From Trametopsis cervina (taxonomy: Eukaryota; Basidiomycota; Agaricomycetes; Polyporales; Irpicaceae), in contig MU278389.1 in NCBI GenBank assembly GCA_022385755.1, positions 3,775 to 67,774 of the forward strand: a DNA stretch of 64,000 nucleotides. Reading direction: 5' to 3'. Under the pieces are notes generated by a model that had not been told where the DNA came from, ran no database searches, and saw only the letters and a program-made list of their open reading frames with translations. Positions within the stretch are counted from its first letter, which is position 1; every line of letters starts with the position of its first letter. Shown in pieces: positions 1 through 11,408 of this stretch. A program made the position numbers and the translations under genes.

Positions 1-318
1 CTTCTATTGTCGCGCCGCACTATTGTCCTATTGTCTCGCTGCCACGCTCTATTGTCTTTATTGTCCTACCCTAAAGTGGTCCGTGCGCAGCCTCCAGTAG
101 TATAAATACCCGGCCTCCTTCGCTCCTAGCCCTCATCTCGACCTTTTGGTCTTTACTGGGCTAGGTAAGCCTTTAGTTACCTTTGTATTGTATTTCCTTA
201 CTAATATCATTTGGTCTTTACTGGGCTAGGGCTAGATTTGCGTACAGCTTACTAGCTGTCTTTCTCTGAATAAGAGGATCACACCTTACGGTGTTTTGAG
301 ATTAGAGTAATCCCTACA
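1..318. mobile_element. Probable 3' part of an LTR (solo LTR or element end)
   Basis: No open frame is supported here. The stretch has LTR-like parts: a cluster of five (C/T)TATTGTC words in the first 65 bases, a TATAAATA box near 100-107, a 20-bp direct repeat (146-165 and 211-230), a T-rich leader, and an abrupt end in ..CCCTACA near 314-318, after which the sequence looks different. The terminal CA fits the usual TG..CA border of LTRs. The other border lies outside the window, so neither the TG end nor a target-site duplication can be checked. No gag or pol coding is visible. A plain promoter region is the main alternative. Confidence 0.4.
146..230. repeat. 20-bp direct repeat, two copies
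   Basis: The word TTGGTCTTTACTGGGCTAGG occurs identically at 146-165 and 211-230, 65 bases apart. It lies inside the putative LTR leader downstream of its TATA-like box. Short internal repeats of this kind are common in LTR U3/R regions. Function is unknown. Confidence 0.8.
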
Positions 319-993
319 CGTCACGTGACCAGTCTCCGTGACAAGTGATGCTTGCAGTAGCTTGTCCAACATGAACAGTGGTAAGCTGCGCCGGTGGAGC
401 ACTGGGGTTCATAGGTGCTGACATATGCGGCAGGACGGTAGGTGCATGCACGGCCATGGCTCCCGCCTCACCTGGTGTCGGCAGAACTGTCCCCACAGAG
501 CTCGGAAAGGCACGATAATCCAGCCCGACCTGTGGACCGGAGACCTGAGAGGAGATGAGATAGTAAATATTAGTACGTCATTAACTGGGATTACTCATAA
601 ACTAACCGCTAAAGGATGCATTCCAGGATACATCCCCTGCTGTGGATGACCATGCGATGCGGGAAAATATGGTAGTGAGTAACCGCGGCTGTCATGGTGC
701 GGTCCGAAGGCTGACAGCTGGTGGCTATAGCCTGGTGAGACATCAGGGGGATACGCCATGCCGTGCATGTGAGCTCTGAATGGAGAGCTATCAGGCAGAG
801 GGGGATAACGGGTGCCGTGCTCAAGATGGGTGTCACCCAGGCTGGGCGTACTGGCCGTCTGGGACGGGTCTGCCGGGGGTTCAGGGGGCATCTGGGAGGG
901 ATGGCGAACTTGGACAAGGTATGTGGGTACCCGCCTGGCATAGCTTAACCAGTGGCTGACTTACTGTACAGTCCGGAGGCAAATATACTGGGG
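314..993 (-). CDS. Unresolved proline/histidine-rich protein, 3' exons only
   Basis: I do not recognise this protein. Two minus-strand exons look coding. One covers about 606-890 and is rich in Pro, His, Gly and Tyr (it reads from MPPEPPADPSQT). It continues through a GTTAGT..CAG intron into the second (about 314-554, beginning VSGPQVGLDYRAF), which ends at a TAG at 314-316. A small 29-bp exon at about 965-993 between a CAG and a GTAAGT signal may precede them. The 5' end was not found. The composition resembles the disordered tail of a regulatory protein. The stop codon falls in the last bases of the putative LTR, so the true C-terminus may have been cut off by insertion. It could also be a pseudogene. 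Confidence 0.33.
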
Positions 994-1440
994 CTGGCCA
1001 CGGATGCGAGCGAACCAGTAACAGTTATATATGAGGCTTACATACATGAATATAATCAAATATTCAATTAATGGCAGTGCAATTTGGAGGCTCGGAGGTG
1101 GGAATTTCTGCCAACTCAGAATGGATTCAGAACCAAATCCTGTGCAATAAGGAGGCAAGTAGCTCGTAAGTACGGTAGAGTCGTAGCATGATAGTCTCCG
1201 AACCGGCTAGCAATTCGTACCTGAATAGATCGGAGTCGGTGGCCTTTTCGTTGATGATCCCGAGGCGAATCAAATGGAATTCAGCTCCGACTAATCTCTG
1301 AATACTTGTCAAGTCGGAGACTACTTGGACCCAAATTCTTCTGGGGTTCCGCAGTGAATGTAATCTATAGGCTACCGCGTGCAAGGTCGAGAGTTCGTCG
1401 ACCTCTGGCTTTCTCGTCCTATGTCGTTCTGGAATATCGA
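994..1440. other. Region without a confident gene
   Basis: The minus strand holds an 85-codon open frame at 1127-1384 and a short Phe/Ile-rich frame near 1050-1110 followed by a GTATGT donor-like site, which could be an upstream exon of the gene ending at 314. Neither has a recognisable domain. The rest is AT-rich and looks like the 3' flank of the F-box gene. Confidence 0.4.
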
Positions 1441-3363
1441 CTACTGGTTTGCCCCAAGACAGACATCCCGATTCTCAAAGGCATGTATTGTACGTTTCCC
1501 GCGTGATAATGAAGAGTGAGATGTCAGATAGATTGACTTTGTTTCATCGTAACGGATATATCTCAAGGTCACTCTCATGTTGCTAGATGCGGTCCAATAA
1601 AAGAATTGAGTGACATGACGAACACCATACACCATGGCACGCACCTTCACAACGACAACCCAGTCCTCACTGATCATGACACGGTCGCTTGGCTGCAGAT
1701 CCCATGCACTGGCCCATTGTACATATGGCACCGATGTTTCCAGCTCTCCCAGGAAATAATCCTTGAATATCTGGTCCGTACGATGAGAACTCTCCACAAC
1801 CGTTACCCTACCTCGTGCGTCCGCCGGTAAGGGATGAAGAGCGGTACACTGAGAGGCGTTGTGTTCGCGTATGTGTGATTGCCACAGTACGTGCAGTGGA
1901 TTGAAATCCCTCACCACCAGCCTGGCAGAGCCTTCCGCGGTCTGTAAGAAGGCGTGTTTGAGGCCGGAAACGGTGCATGACCACGTGTAGTCCCACGTAT
2001 TCAGACAACTTGCGCGAGTGTGCTGTGGGCCCCATAAGTGCCACGGGATAAATATTGAGAACCTGTTCATTCCGCGGGCCCTATCCTCGGCAAAGCGCAG
2101 TAGGTCAGACGAAAGGAAGGAGAAAGTCAAGCAGACGTCGAAGTCGGACTGCATGTGTAACCTGAGTATGATCAGGCCGTTGTCCCTTGTGGTTTGAAAC
2201 GGGGACAAGTCGTCTCCCAACTTAGCAGACGACTTCCACGTCATTGCAGGTTCGCCAACAAGCTCAATCTCGCTTGCAGATGCGCCTGCCGCGAGAGCTG
2301 GCAATGAGAAGGTCCAGGACGAGTCCAAATCCAGCAAATTCACCAGGAGCAACGTCACGCTTCCAAGGGTGTACGCCGATTTAAGCTGCACAATCAGAAA
2401 GCAGGTGTCGCTGACCCATATGAAGGAAAAGTGTAATCCTGCGTTGATCTGCGAATATGGTGAGTCCGAATGAAGGGGCTTATAGGATTCGCGGTGGTCT
2501 TACATATTCTTCGGCCCCTGTCTTCCAGTTCCATACTATGAGACATGGTTGCGGCCCGCTTTCTGTCACCAACACACTGAAGTATGGCCCGTTGATGCGA
2601 ATTTCATAGTGTATCTCATGCCCGTCCCAGACTTGGAGTGAAACCACAGAAGCTTGCGCCTCAGGGTGATTCTGTCCGGTCGACATGGTAAGTATGCAAA
2701 CACGCACACGCCTAAATCAGGAGAGACAGGGCCAATTTGTGGAAAATAAGTCAGCAGGCTGCCATGCAGGTGAACTTTATACTCACTGGTCTACAGGAGA
2801 CCATGGCTGCACAGTAATAAGAAGATCCTGACTGGGATCCATCGCAAAATAAACATGTGGGTACTGTAATCGCGTCGTCCACGTCTTCTCCCGCACGTCA
2901 CCACGAATCCGGGTCGGCAACTGCGTGAACTCGATCTCGTCTCGGCCTCTGCTCTGAGCTAGAACATTGCCTGCAAGTTTCCACACCGGCACATTGCGCG
3001 GAGGATATGATCGTTTCTCAGCTCCGAGCGAGAATGGAGAGAACCAACTGTTGTGATGGTCAATAAGCAGAGTGAGTTTCTGGAAGGTGGAGAGGCTATT
3101 GTTTGGGTTGTCCGAAAGACCTGCAATGCGGAGTGCTCCCTGGTATTGAAAGGGGATGTGGTTATCAATCGCATCCTTGAACCGGTGAGAGAGCTAATAT
3201 AGCAGAAGCAGCAGTATACCAAATCATTAACTATTGAAGTGGAATGGCAAAAATGAAGCAAATACGCCACCTGTCTGCAGTTGAGAAGGTCTTGGTAGTC
3301 CAGATGTTCAAGGACATATATGACGAGCTCTAACGAGAGGGCATTGAATCTCAAGTAAGTCAT
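1441..3363 (-). CDS. F-box domain protein
   Basis: Predicted to be the substrate-recognition subunit of an SCF (Skp1-cullin-F-box) ubiquitin ligase. The N-terminus has the F-box signature, a Leu/Glu/Val-rich helix followed by HLDYQDLLNCRQ. After it comes a roughly 480-residue C-terminal region without recognisable repeats, which basidiomycete F-box proteins usually have in place of LRR or WD40 repeats. The gene has at least four exons; the last is the longest (316 codons, 1441-2391). The start is the ATG at 3363, the first methionine before the F-box helix; an in-frame alternative 36 bases upstream is less likely. The stop is TAG at 1441-1443. Its target cannot be inferred. Such genes are highly expanded and variable in Agaricomycetes. 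Confidence 0.75.
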
Positions 3364-3796
3364 TGCGCTAGTATACACAGTATTTTTGCTAGTCGGCAAT
3401 TAACTGTGTATGCGTGGTCGTAGTCGGTACAGTACTGGCAGCAATGACACGGTCGACGGTGAGACGCAATAGAGGCGCCTACTGTGGGCATTCGAGAATC
3501 CAATCTTGAATTCGTCCATGACTGGCCTCTAAATGTACTTTGCGCGTCGCAGGTAACGACGGCAAGGCGACAGGCACTCAATAGGATTATCATGCCTGAT
3601 GTTGCAGCAGAACTGTATTCAAACAAATAGCCGGCTCTGTGTGCAAGAATATACAAATAGCGTCCAATATCGTATATACAGTGTCAGTGAGCAAAACATT
3701 CCGGATTGTCCGTATGTAGATAAAATGTACGAAGGCACAGCGTAGTGTCCTTAGGATATGCAAATAGTATGGACGCGTCATGAAGTCTAATCGTGT
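3364..3796. other. Intergenic region, tandem minus-strand genes
   Basis: This separates the F-box gene start from the GH5 stop codon. It should hold the F-box gene promoter and the GH5 terminator. Only overlapping short frames without domain similarity are present. Confidence 0.5.
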
Positions 3797-6448
3797 CTAA
3801 CGTGATGGCGGGGGAGTCGCAGTCGCCGCTGCAGTGCCACAGAGGAAGGCCGTTGAATCCGGGGGAGCATTCCATGCGTCGGGATACACGCATCCTGGGA
3901 CGGGCGCGGGAGCAAGACCGGTGTCCTGCGGATCTGCCCAACCACTGCCAACGGAAGCCGTCGCACCCGAGAACACCCCGACGGGGAGCGTCGGGTTGGC
4001 ACTGGCTGCGGTGTACACAGGGAGGAGGGTAGGGTTTGCGTTGTTTGCATTCGACAGTGTCGGAGGATACTCCTCAATCGTGGCTGTCGCAGCTGGGTCG
4101 ATGGAACCAGCACCTGAGCCACCTGTCTGCCACGATGGGAAAGGTCCAGTGAAGTTGACTGCGAAGGGGACGTTCAGGGTCGTGCACGTCCCGACGGCGT
4201 CTCGAGGATCTGTCGGCATCCAGCCATTCTGGAGACCAAGCTGGTATGACCACATCGGTGACGATTCTATGCCTGTGTCGGTCGAGTTGCCAATCTGCGC
4301 CAGGAGATGAACGCGATCAGCGGGATCTTCATGAACGCGCTGGAAATGAAGTCACACCTTCCACGTCCAAAAGAAGTAGCCAGGCATATGCATGGCATCC
4401 ATGCTAGCCATGACAAACTGCTTGATACCGTCCTTCATATCTTGCGTCCACGATGGCCAGTCGTCCCACGGCCCGCAATCCGGGAAACTAGCAGTAGCTC
4501 CTACATTCTTGAGCCATTTGCCGCACTATTTAGCCTACGTCAGTAACCACGTCAAAAGATAACGGCGAGGACTACTTACATCGTTGATCGCTGCGCTGAA
4601 CTCGCCGGTGATGGTAGGCCCGAAGTCAATGTTGGACTGGTTGGTTTGGAATGCCTGGCACGCTGCTGTAGGCCAGTGGTCAAGGGGTTGGTCGAGACCG
4701 CCTCCGAAGGCCTGGCATCCACAAAGTTACTATCAGCACCGAACTCTGGATAAGAAAGACAGACGGTGACGCACGATGTACGGGTGTGTGTCGAGAACAA
4801 GGCGCTGTCAGTTGGGACAAGGGGCGTGAGAACGCGGTTATCGTGCCAATACAACGCGACAAACATACGTCAGCACCAGTCATAAAGCCCTTCCAGGGTG
4901 TGAGACCCAGGAATCCATCATGGAGCACGATAGAGGCCCCCTTGCCGATGCCAGTCTGGTGACGGTGTGAGGCGCCAATGATTAAAATACCTGTTGATGT
5001 AGGATGAAGCTTACAATATTGCGAATCATGTTGTACGACTCGAGATAGCTACCGGCCGACCAGGCCTTAGCATCTTGGGGTGCGGACAGAAATAGACGCA
5101 CTCACAAGCTATCCAGCACATCTCGGCCAATAATTCCCATGAGCGGCTCATTGATAAGCCCGAACGCCTGCACAACGGGCTCGTACTCTGGCTGACTGAT
5201 AAACTCAGTGAGCACACGAATGTACTCTGTAGTGCGTTGCGCGTTGGCGACGCCCATGGGACCGTTCAAGAAGTTGATGGGTCCCAGGCGACCAGAATGG
5301 TTTAACCCGTTCTGCGAACCTGGCGCTGTGTGCAGCTCGAGGTAGACTCGTAGGCCGTATTTGCGAGCCCACTTGAGTCCCTTGAGGGCATACGTCCATG
5401 CCGTGTGCGCGAGGAACGGTTCTCCGGGCCATACATCGATCGCCCAGTAAGGCACAGGGAGGCGCACCCAGTTCAGCCCGGCAGCCGCGATTTGAGCAAA
5501 GTCCTGTTCGGTCTGTGAAGGAAGAGAGTGAGCATCTGCGCGAATCCCCGAATGAGCTGAGGAATGCCCACAATGAACGTCTTGTAATGGTCCTCAAGCT
5601 GACCGATGCCACCCCCTGGGCTCGTGTCGTTGCGCATGGCGACACTGAGCGTCCACTCGTCAACGGCTTGCGGCGTCGTGTTCTGGTACTTTTCGTAGAG
5701 CGCGGGGACGATGAATGGCTCCGTGATCAGCCATCCTCCAAGGTTTACACCTTAGCACCGTCGATCAATTGGCCTGAGACACACAAAGGGCACACTCTGT
5801 GCAGATGGACACACCTCGAATAAGGTCCTGACCCCACACCCATGGTTCATCCAACGACGGCGTGTACGACTGCGGGCGAGCGCTGCTGTTGAAGGGATCC
5901 CGGGGGTCGTCAACCCCTGTGGAAGGTCAGCGCTAGGATATCAATGTTACAGAGAACACGGGCTCACATGTTCCGCCAAAGTTGTTCACATAAGTGAACG
6001 TCGTGCCGTCCTCAGTCGTGATGAGGGTGCCGTTCCCTCCGGTAACAGCTCCTGTAGGCGATTCAGGATTGGAAGCCGACCCGCCTGTACTACCAGATCC
6101 CCCGGAACCGGAGCTGTGTTTGTGATGCACGAGGGTGACCGGAAGAGCCACCGCCAAAGCTATCACAACCGCGGCGACCAAAGCAGCGAGTGCGATGATA
6201 GGCCATCGCCGTCGGGGACGTGCACGCGGCTCCGCAGCCTTTTCGTCGTAGTTCGTAGGCTCCGCAGTCGTCGTGAGGATAGGTTCGGCCTGTTCCGCCA
6301 TAGGGCTCCCTATGAAAGAGGTATTCGTGCTTGTATTTGCCAGCGAGGGCGAGATCGCACTGAACCGAGCAGGCTCTGGCGGTACGAGAGGCTCGTTGGT
6401 CGGCGTGGCTAAACCATGGTTGGGAAAGTCGTCAGCCTGATACGCCAT
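3797..6448 (-). CDS. GH5 exo-beta-1,3-glucanase, type II membrane protein
   Basis: Glucan 1,3-beta-glucosidase of the fungal EXG/ExgD type (GH5 subfamily 9), releasing glucose from beta-1,3-glucan during wall remodelling. The first exon encodes a cytoplasmic tail of about 80 residues, an Arg-rich stop-transfer flank (PRARPRRR), one membrane helix at about 83-107 and a Gly/Ser linker. The catalytic domain begins with GTWVDDPRDPFN and VNLGGWLITEPFI. The acid/base motif NEP is in FGLINEPLMG (exon near 5110-5170) and the nucleophile Glu is in TITGEFSAAIND (near 4590-4620). The membrane-anchored form implies action at the cell surface rather than on external substrate. At least six introns. Start ATG at 6448 opens the cytoplasmic tail; stop TAG at 3797-3799. 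Confidence 0.92.
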
Positions 6449-6865
6449 GAGCGGTCAACCGTCGCCGAAAGGTGGGCTGGAGAGTGAACCGCAAGAGCGG
6501 GGGAGAGCTCTGCTGGATGCATGTCTGGGACGCGTATATGTAAACTTCTTTGTTGCGCTGCGTGTGAGAGGTTGGATAAGAACACACCTTACATCATGTC
6601 GAACGGCGAACCTACAGAGCCCGAGACGCGTTCTGCGTAGATATCGTTTGCAGCCCAGAAATCGCCGGTACCAATCAAATCCCTGATCTCGGCAGCAGCC
6701 CAGCGGCGCTCCCCACAAACGCGTGATTCAGACACACTAGAAAGGGGCCATCTCCCACCGGCCTCACCATCGACGAACCGCAGTACAGGGATAACACCCT
6801 TGACGCAGCTCGGCTGCAAGCATGTTGTACATTCACACTGCTACCGTGACACTGTGCTTCGTATT
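6449..6865. other. Intergenic region between GH5 gene and ade2
   Basis: Both neighbours are on the minus strand, so this should hold the GH5 promoter and the ade2 3' end. Short frames here show no domain. Two ACGCGT words occur (near 6534 and 6618), possibly by chance. Confidence 0.5.
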
Positions 6866-8811
6866 CTACTTCTTCACCTCGTAGTCCTCCCACCCTACCT
6901 CTTCCAACGTCTCAACTTTACCGAGTACCTCTTTTTCTAGCCCCTTCAGATAATCCTCCATCGCCCGCGCCAGTTCAGGCATTGCTACCGTAAGCATTCG
7001 AACCGCAAGTAAACCGGCATTGGTACCATTGTTGATGGCGACCGTCGCGACCGGTATACCTCGCTAGAAGAACGGTCAACATCATCCACGACGTCACAGC
7101 CAGATAGCAAACATACCGGCATCTGCACAATACTATGCAAAGAGTCCACTCCGTCCAAAACACTACCCTTCACGGGCACACCTATGACCGGCAATGCAGT
7201 CATGGCCGCCACCATGCCAGGCAAGTGTGCGGAACCCCCAGCACCGGCGATAATCACCTTGAGACCTCTTGCAGCGGCTGTGCGGGCATAGTTGACCATG
7301 CGATCAGGAGTGCGGTGCGCCGAAACGATCGTTAGCTCGTACGGCACCTCGAACTTGTCTAGCATTCGAGCAGCGGGAAGCATCACGGGGAGGTCCGAAT
7401 CGGAACCCATTATCACACCAACCAACGGGAATTTGTGTGAGTGCCCAGATGAGGGCGACGGAGGAGCGTATAGAGTTACTTCGTGCGGATTAGCGCCAGG
7501 GATATTCTTCAGTAAAGGTCTCAGACGTTCTCGAAGCTCAGCTTCAGAATTCGCGACGACCGTGATATGTCCCATCTTGCGACCTTTACGTGATTCCCCC
7601 TTTCCGTACAGATGCGTTGTAGCGCCTGGGACGGTCAATGCAAATTCTGCAAACTTTCGGATGTCATCGAGGCTGTCCGATGCGCCCAGAATATTGAGCA
7701 TAGCCGCCGCGGGGACCTTCATTGCAGTTGATCCCAGGGGGAGGGACAAGATAGCTCGCAAATGATTCTCGTATTGAGATGTTTCACATGCCTCAATGGT
7801 ATAGTGACCAGAGTTGTGCGGTCTCGGAGCTATTTCATTCAGATATATACTGCCTGTTGATAGATTGTGTTAGTCTCACGAACGAAGGGTGCATAGACGC
7901 ACTTACCGTCTGCGAGAAGGAACATTTCAACACCAAAAATGCCGGCGCCCTCAAATGTTCGAATCGCGGCCTCAGCGATCGAACGCGCGCGATCCGGGAT
8001 GACTGGATCCTGAGTTCGTAGCGGAGCGAACACGAGATGGCAGATATTTTCTTTGTGGATAGTTTCTACGGCGGGATAGGATCGGACCTCTCCGTTCGTC
8101 GAGCGCACGACCATAACTGCTATTTCCTTCACAAATGGGACCCACTTCTCACAGTACAAGGGCTTATTTTTCAGCGCAGCCAGCGCTTCTGAGGCTTGGG
8201 ACAAACTTCGGATGACATAGTTGCCTCTACCGTCGTAAGCCAACGTACGACTCTTGAGCATGAGGGGGAGCCCTAGCCTTTGTGACGCATGGTTGAGAGA
8301 GTCAATTGTGGCATCGACCTGGAGGAACGGGGCCACAGGTAGCCCACGGTCCTGCAGATGTTGCTTCTGGTTGAATTTGTCCTGGATAACTCGGATCGTA
8401 GAGGGGCTAGGATGAACGCCGAGCAATAACGAGGGCTGTATCTTCTCTAGGACATCCGCATTGACGTGCTCGATCTCGACGGTCAAGACGTCGACCTTCT
8501 CCGCGAGTTCGCGTATCTTTGCGGGATCAGTGAATGCGCCGTTGACATGGGCTTTGTTTGGCTTGGATTGGATGACTTGCTTGGCAGGCGTGTGTTCACC
8601 GACGTCCAGAAAGACGATGTCTGCGTTCATTAACGAAGCCGGGACAGCCAGCATTCGTCCCAGTTGGCCGCCGCCTGGGTTACGGGCTTAGCGAAGGATA
8701 AAGACGCAAAGCATATAGGATCTATAGCAGCCTGAGTGAGATTTTGTCACTGAAGAGACGCATGAGACGAAACCCACTCTCACCTAGCACCCCCACTGTC
8801 CTGCCGGCCAT
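6866..8811 (-). CDS. ade2: Phosphoribosylaminoimidazole carboxylase (AIR carboxylase)
   Basis: Purine biosynthesis enzyme converting AIR to CAIR, a fusion of an ATP-grasp PurK-like domain and a PurE mutase domain as in yeast Ade2. A tiny first exon encodes [10 protein letters not shown] and splices (GTGAGA..CAG) onto [11 protein letters not shown], together the family's N-terminal nucleotide-binding start. ATP-grasp features follow ([27 protein letters not shown]). The PurE half has [22 protein letters not shown] and [12 protein letters not shown], the substrate-binding loops. Three or more introns. Stop TAG at 6866-6868 after EDYEVKK. It is divergent from rsa3, with 169 bp between start codons, so the two probably share a promoter. 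Loss in yeasts gives red adenine auxotrophs. Confidence 0.96.
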
Positions 8812-8980
8812 GATTTTATGGATTGACGCGGTAGTAGAAGTCTTAAAATGAAACCGAGTCGAGGAAGCCAATCCAGAGCTTGGCGGCATACGCCGTGGAA
8901 ATTATCTATGGGCGTCTAAGAGAAACTTCACCTGCTGCAGCCACATTTGTACGTAGTGCGCAACTGCATCCCTACTCGCC

Positions 8981-9642
8981 ATGGCACCAGCAGCCACCGG
9001 AGGAGCGGCCGCCAGGAAACGTACAAGGAAGCGCAAACGGCGTGTTGCTTCATCTTCATCCTCATCTTCGTCCTCGTCGGGATCCGACTCGGAGAGCTCG
9101 AATGGGGTTGCCCGGCCTGTGGCGAGAAAAGTTCCCGTTCCTCAACCGCAACAGCCAGAAAGCAGCTCAGAAGAATCTTCATCAGATAGTGATTCTGACT
9201 CAAGCAGTGAAGCATCGTCTTCACCCGCCCCTGCCGCAGCAACTACGCAATTAACGACTGCAAACACGCGTCCAATACAAAGGTCACCCTCGCCTACCCC
9301 ACCGCCAGCCAGCATCCCCTCTTTTCTGCCCTCGGGTGATGAGCATCTTCAAAATGAACAGCTCCTTCGCTCAAAATTTCGAAGGTTCTGGATGGCGTCG
9401 GTAGCGGACGCTTTCAAAGAGGACTTGGTGGAAATTCGCAAGGTATGTGACAGATTGTGTTGCAGCCCAGAACAATATTGAATTAGTTTACACAGGAGCC
9501 TGGCATGTCGAGCTCACGGCTTGCAATCCTCATTGACTCATTAGCTTCTGGTGCTGATGTCTATACCGCGTCTTCGCAAACTGGAACGTCTCAAGACGCG
9601 AACGAAATGGAAGTCGTATTGGAGGCACATGAAGCAACGTAG
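8981..9642 (+). CDS. rsa3: Ribosome assembly protein 3 (Rsa3)
   Basis: Small nucleolar factor for early 60S assembly, known in yeast as part of the Npa1(Urb1)-Npa2-Nop8-Rsa3-Dbp6 complex. Two exons (8981-9442, 9496-9642) give 202 residues. The N-terminus is basic (ARKRTRKRKRR) followed by long Ser and Asp/Ser/Glu runs. The conserved domain lies at the C-terminus: KFRRFWMASVADAFKEDL before the intron and SSRLAILIDSLASGADVY after it. The intron (GTATGT..ACAG) splits the domain at phase 0. The start ATG at 8981 directly precedes the basic segment. It lies on the opposite strand from ade2 and is separated from urb1 by a single hydrolase gene. Confidence 0.88.
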
Positions 9643-9900
9643 TGGAATACCCCCTACACTTTTCTGAGCTTGGGTAGTAAGTACGGTCCCCACAATCATC
9701 ACAATAGTACATCTTTAACACTCCGGATAGGACTTTGGAAGGACAGTGCGGCTCGGGGGCCGCATGCAACATGCCACGAAATGCCCTATATGGTGGCTCT
9801 TCATGCAACTTGCAGCCGTTTGCAGTACTTGTCCATGATACCGGCCCACCTCTTGTCCAGTCCTCTCGAACGGACCTCGGAGAGTCGGCGCTGGGCAGCA

Positions 9901-11235
9901 TCATAGACGATGGGTCGCATTCTGTTGTAACGCTTTAGCTATGAAGTTCGCAGCCCCTTGAGGATTCTCCTGCGGAATCTAATGGCTGTTATTGAACTCT
10001 GCCCAATTATGAAGCGAACGCGCTTACCAAATGTCCTGTGCCCTCTATCCAAGCTACGGACGCGAACCGGCGCACAGAAGTGTCTACCAGAAGGTCCTGC
10101 GCACGACGTGGACTGCACGAGGTTCATATTTATCACTACCCATTCCAAATATTGTGGAACACTCACATGATATCATCTCGTCGACCAAATGCGACATGCA
10201 CCGGCAGTTGAGTGCATAATCTTGTCAGAATGTCCACAGGTTTAGTAGCCCCATCGGGGTCGGTGTACATCGTCTGAGGTATATCAATTACAGCCCGGAT
10301 TACGCGTGCGCAGTACTCACCACTTCTTGCTGGCGAGTGCAAGCAAGAGTGCAGCTCTCATCCGAGCTATCATTGGTGTGTGGTTGAGCGGGCGCGCGCA
10401 AACCATGCGTCTAGCAAAGGGCGTTGAGAGTGCGGCGCAGGGTACGACCATAACAATATAAACCCACAACGTAGAGGTGCAGCACCCGCTCATCCCAATG
10501 AACGTGATTTCTTTGGAAAGAGCGGCGCGCGTGCTGGCGCGACGGCCATTGGTCTCTTCGCTTCTGTGCGCTGTTCACAAGCCTACATCGCAAAGCCTGG
10601 ATTTCCTCTGGCATATCGGGTAGTAGGAATGGGTCCAGAAGGACCAGGCTCGTGAAGATCGGCAGTGTGCCTGCCAGGAGAATTCTACGCCGGCTATCAG
10701 GTCGTGCGTGATGATGAGGCCCGGGCAGCACTCACATTCCACAACCTCCTAGTGAGTGTCCCACTCCGACCACTCTGTCTGTTTCAATTCGCGCTTGCGG
10801 GCCATCCTCTGCTATAGTATCGGCAGTCAGAAAGCGATATGCAGCTTCAGCATAGCGTTCGCATGAAACTGCCGTGGACGCAGATCAGTACAGTTCCGGC
10901 ACGGCGCGTGTGATACGTCACATACAGAACCGCTGGTACTCAGGTCGATCGAGTGTGCTCTGGTTGAGCACAGCTGATTCTCCGTGGTTAGGGCACTCAA
11001 TAATCCAAGCCTCCCTGATATCCGTCCTGCTAGAAGTAAACTCGAAGAGGTCGTTGAGCATAGGTTCGAGGGCCTCCTTATGAAAGCTGGTTGAATGCAA
11101 TAATATGAGTGTCAGTGGAGCATGATCTCTGTGTGGGGACTTGAAATTAGGATGGGGATAACAGCTCGCGAGGATATAGAAGGGATAGTCATTGTCCGGT
11201 GGAAGGGTCAAGGACCTGTAGGGTAGGCGATCCAT
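9901..11235 (-). CDS. Alpha/beta hydrolase (AB hydrolase-1 family)
   Basis: Serine hydrolase of unknown substrate, of a type common in basidiomycete genomes. It shows the oxyanion-loop segment LTLILLHSTSFHKE, the strand with ECPNHGES, and the nucleophile elbow GVGHSLGGCG (catalytic Ser in GHSLGG). Further exons carry LVLLDPF, TLACTRQQE, VAFGRRDDI (acid-residue region) and GTGHLIPQENPQGAANF, with the expected catalytic His in GHL. At least seven short exons were joined by GT..AG. The ATG at 11235 (MDRLPYRSL) is the first true ATG in the frame. The stop is TGA at 9901-9903. No signal peptide is evident. Convergent with rsa3. Confidence 0.82.
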
Positions 11236-11408
11236 GTAGGTCGGAGTCAAAGGCAAGGATAGTAGCTGCGTTCACGTCTAGACTATGTATAGGCCCTTTG
11301 CAAGTTTCGCACCGAACCTCTTGTCAGACTATGGAAAGTTAGGCGTCATGGTGCCGTAAGCTAACGCCGCTTTGTGACATTGAACTGCACCTATACAAGC
11401 GAAGATAT

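Noticed and set aside
609..941. 110-codon minus-strand frame
   Set aside because: It overlaps in another frame the proline/histidine-rich exon, which has the more protein-like reading and fits splice signals.
6531..6622. ACGCGT words upstream of the GH5 gene as cell-cycle boxes
   Set aside because: Single scattered hexamers of this kind also occur in genes and 3' flanks here, so they are not informative.
9040..9100. TCT/TCC-rich tract in rsa3 as a microsatellite
   Set aside because: It is in frame and encodes the serine run normal for this protein's disordered N-terminus.
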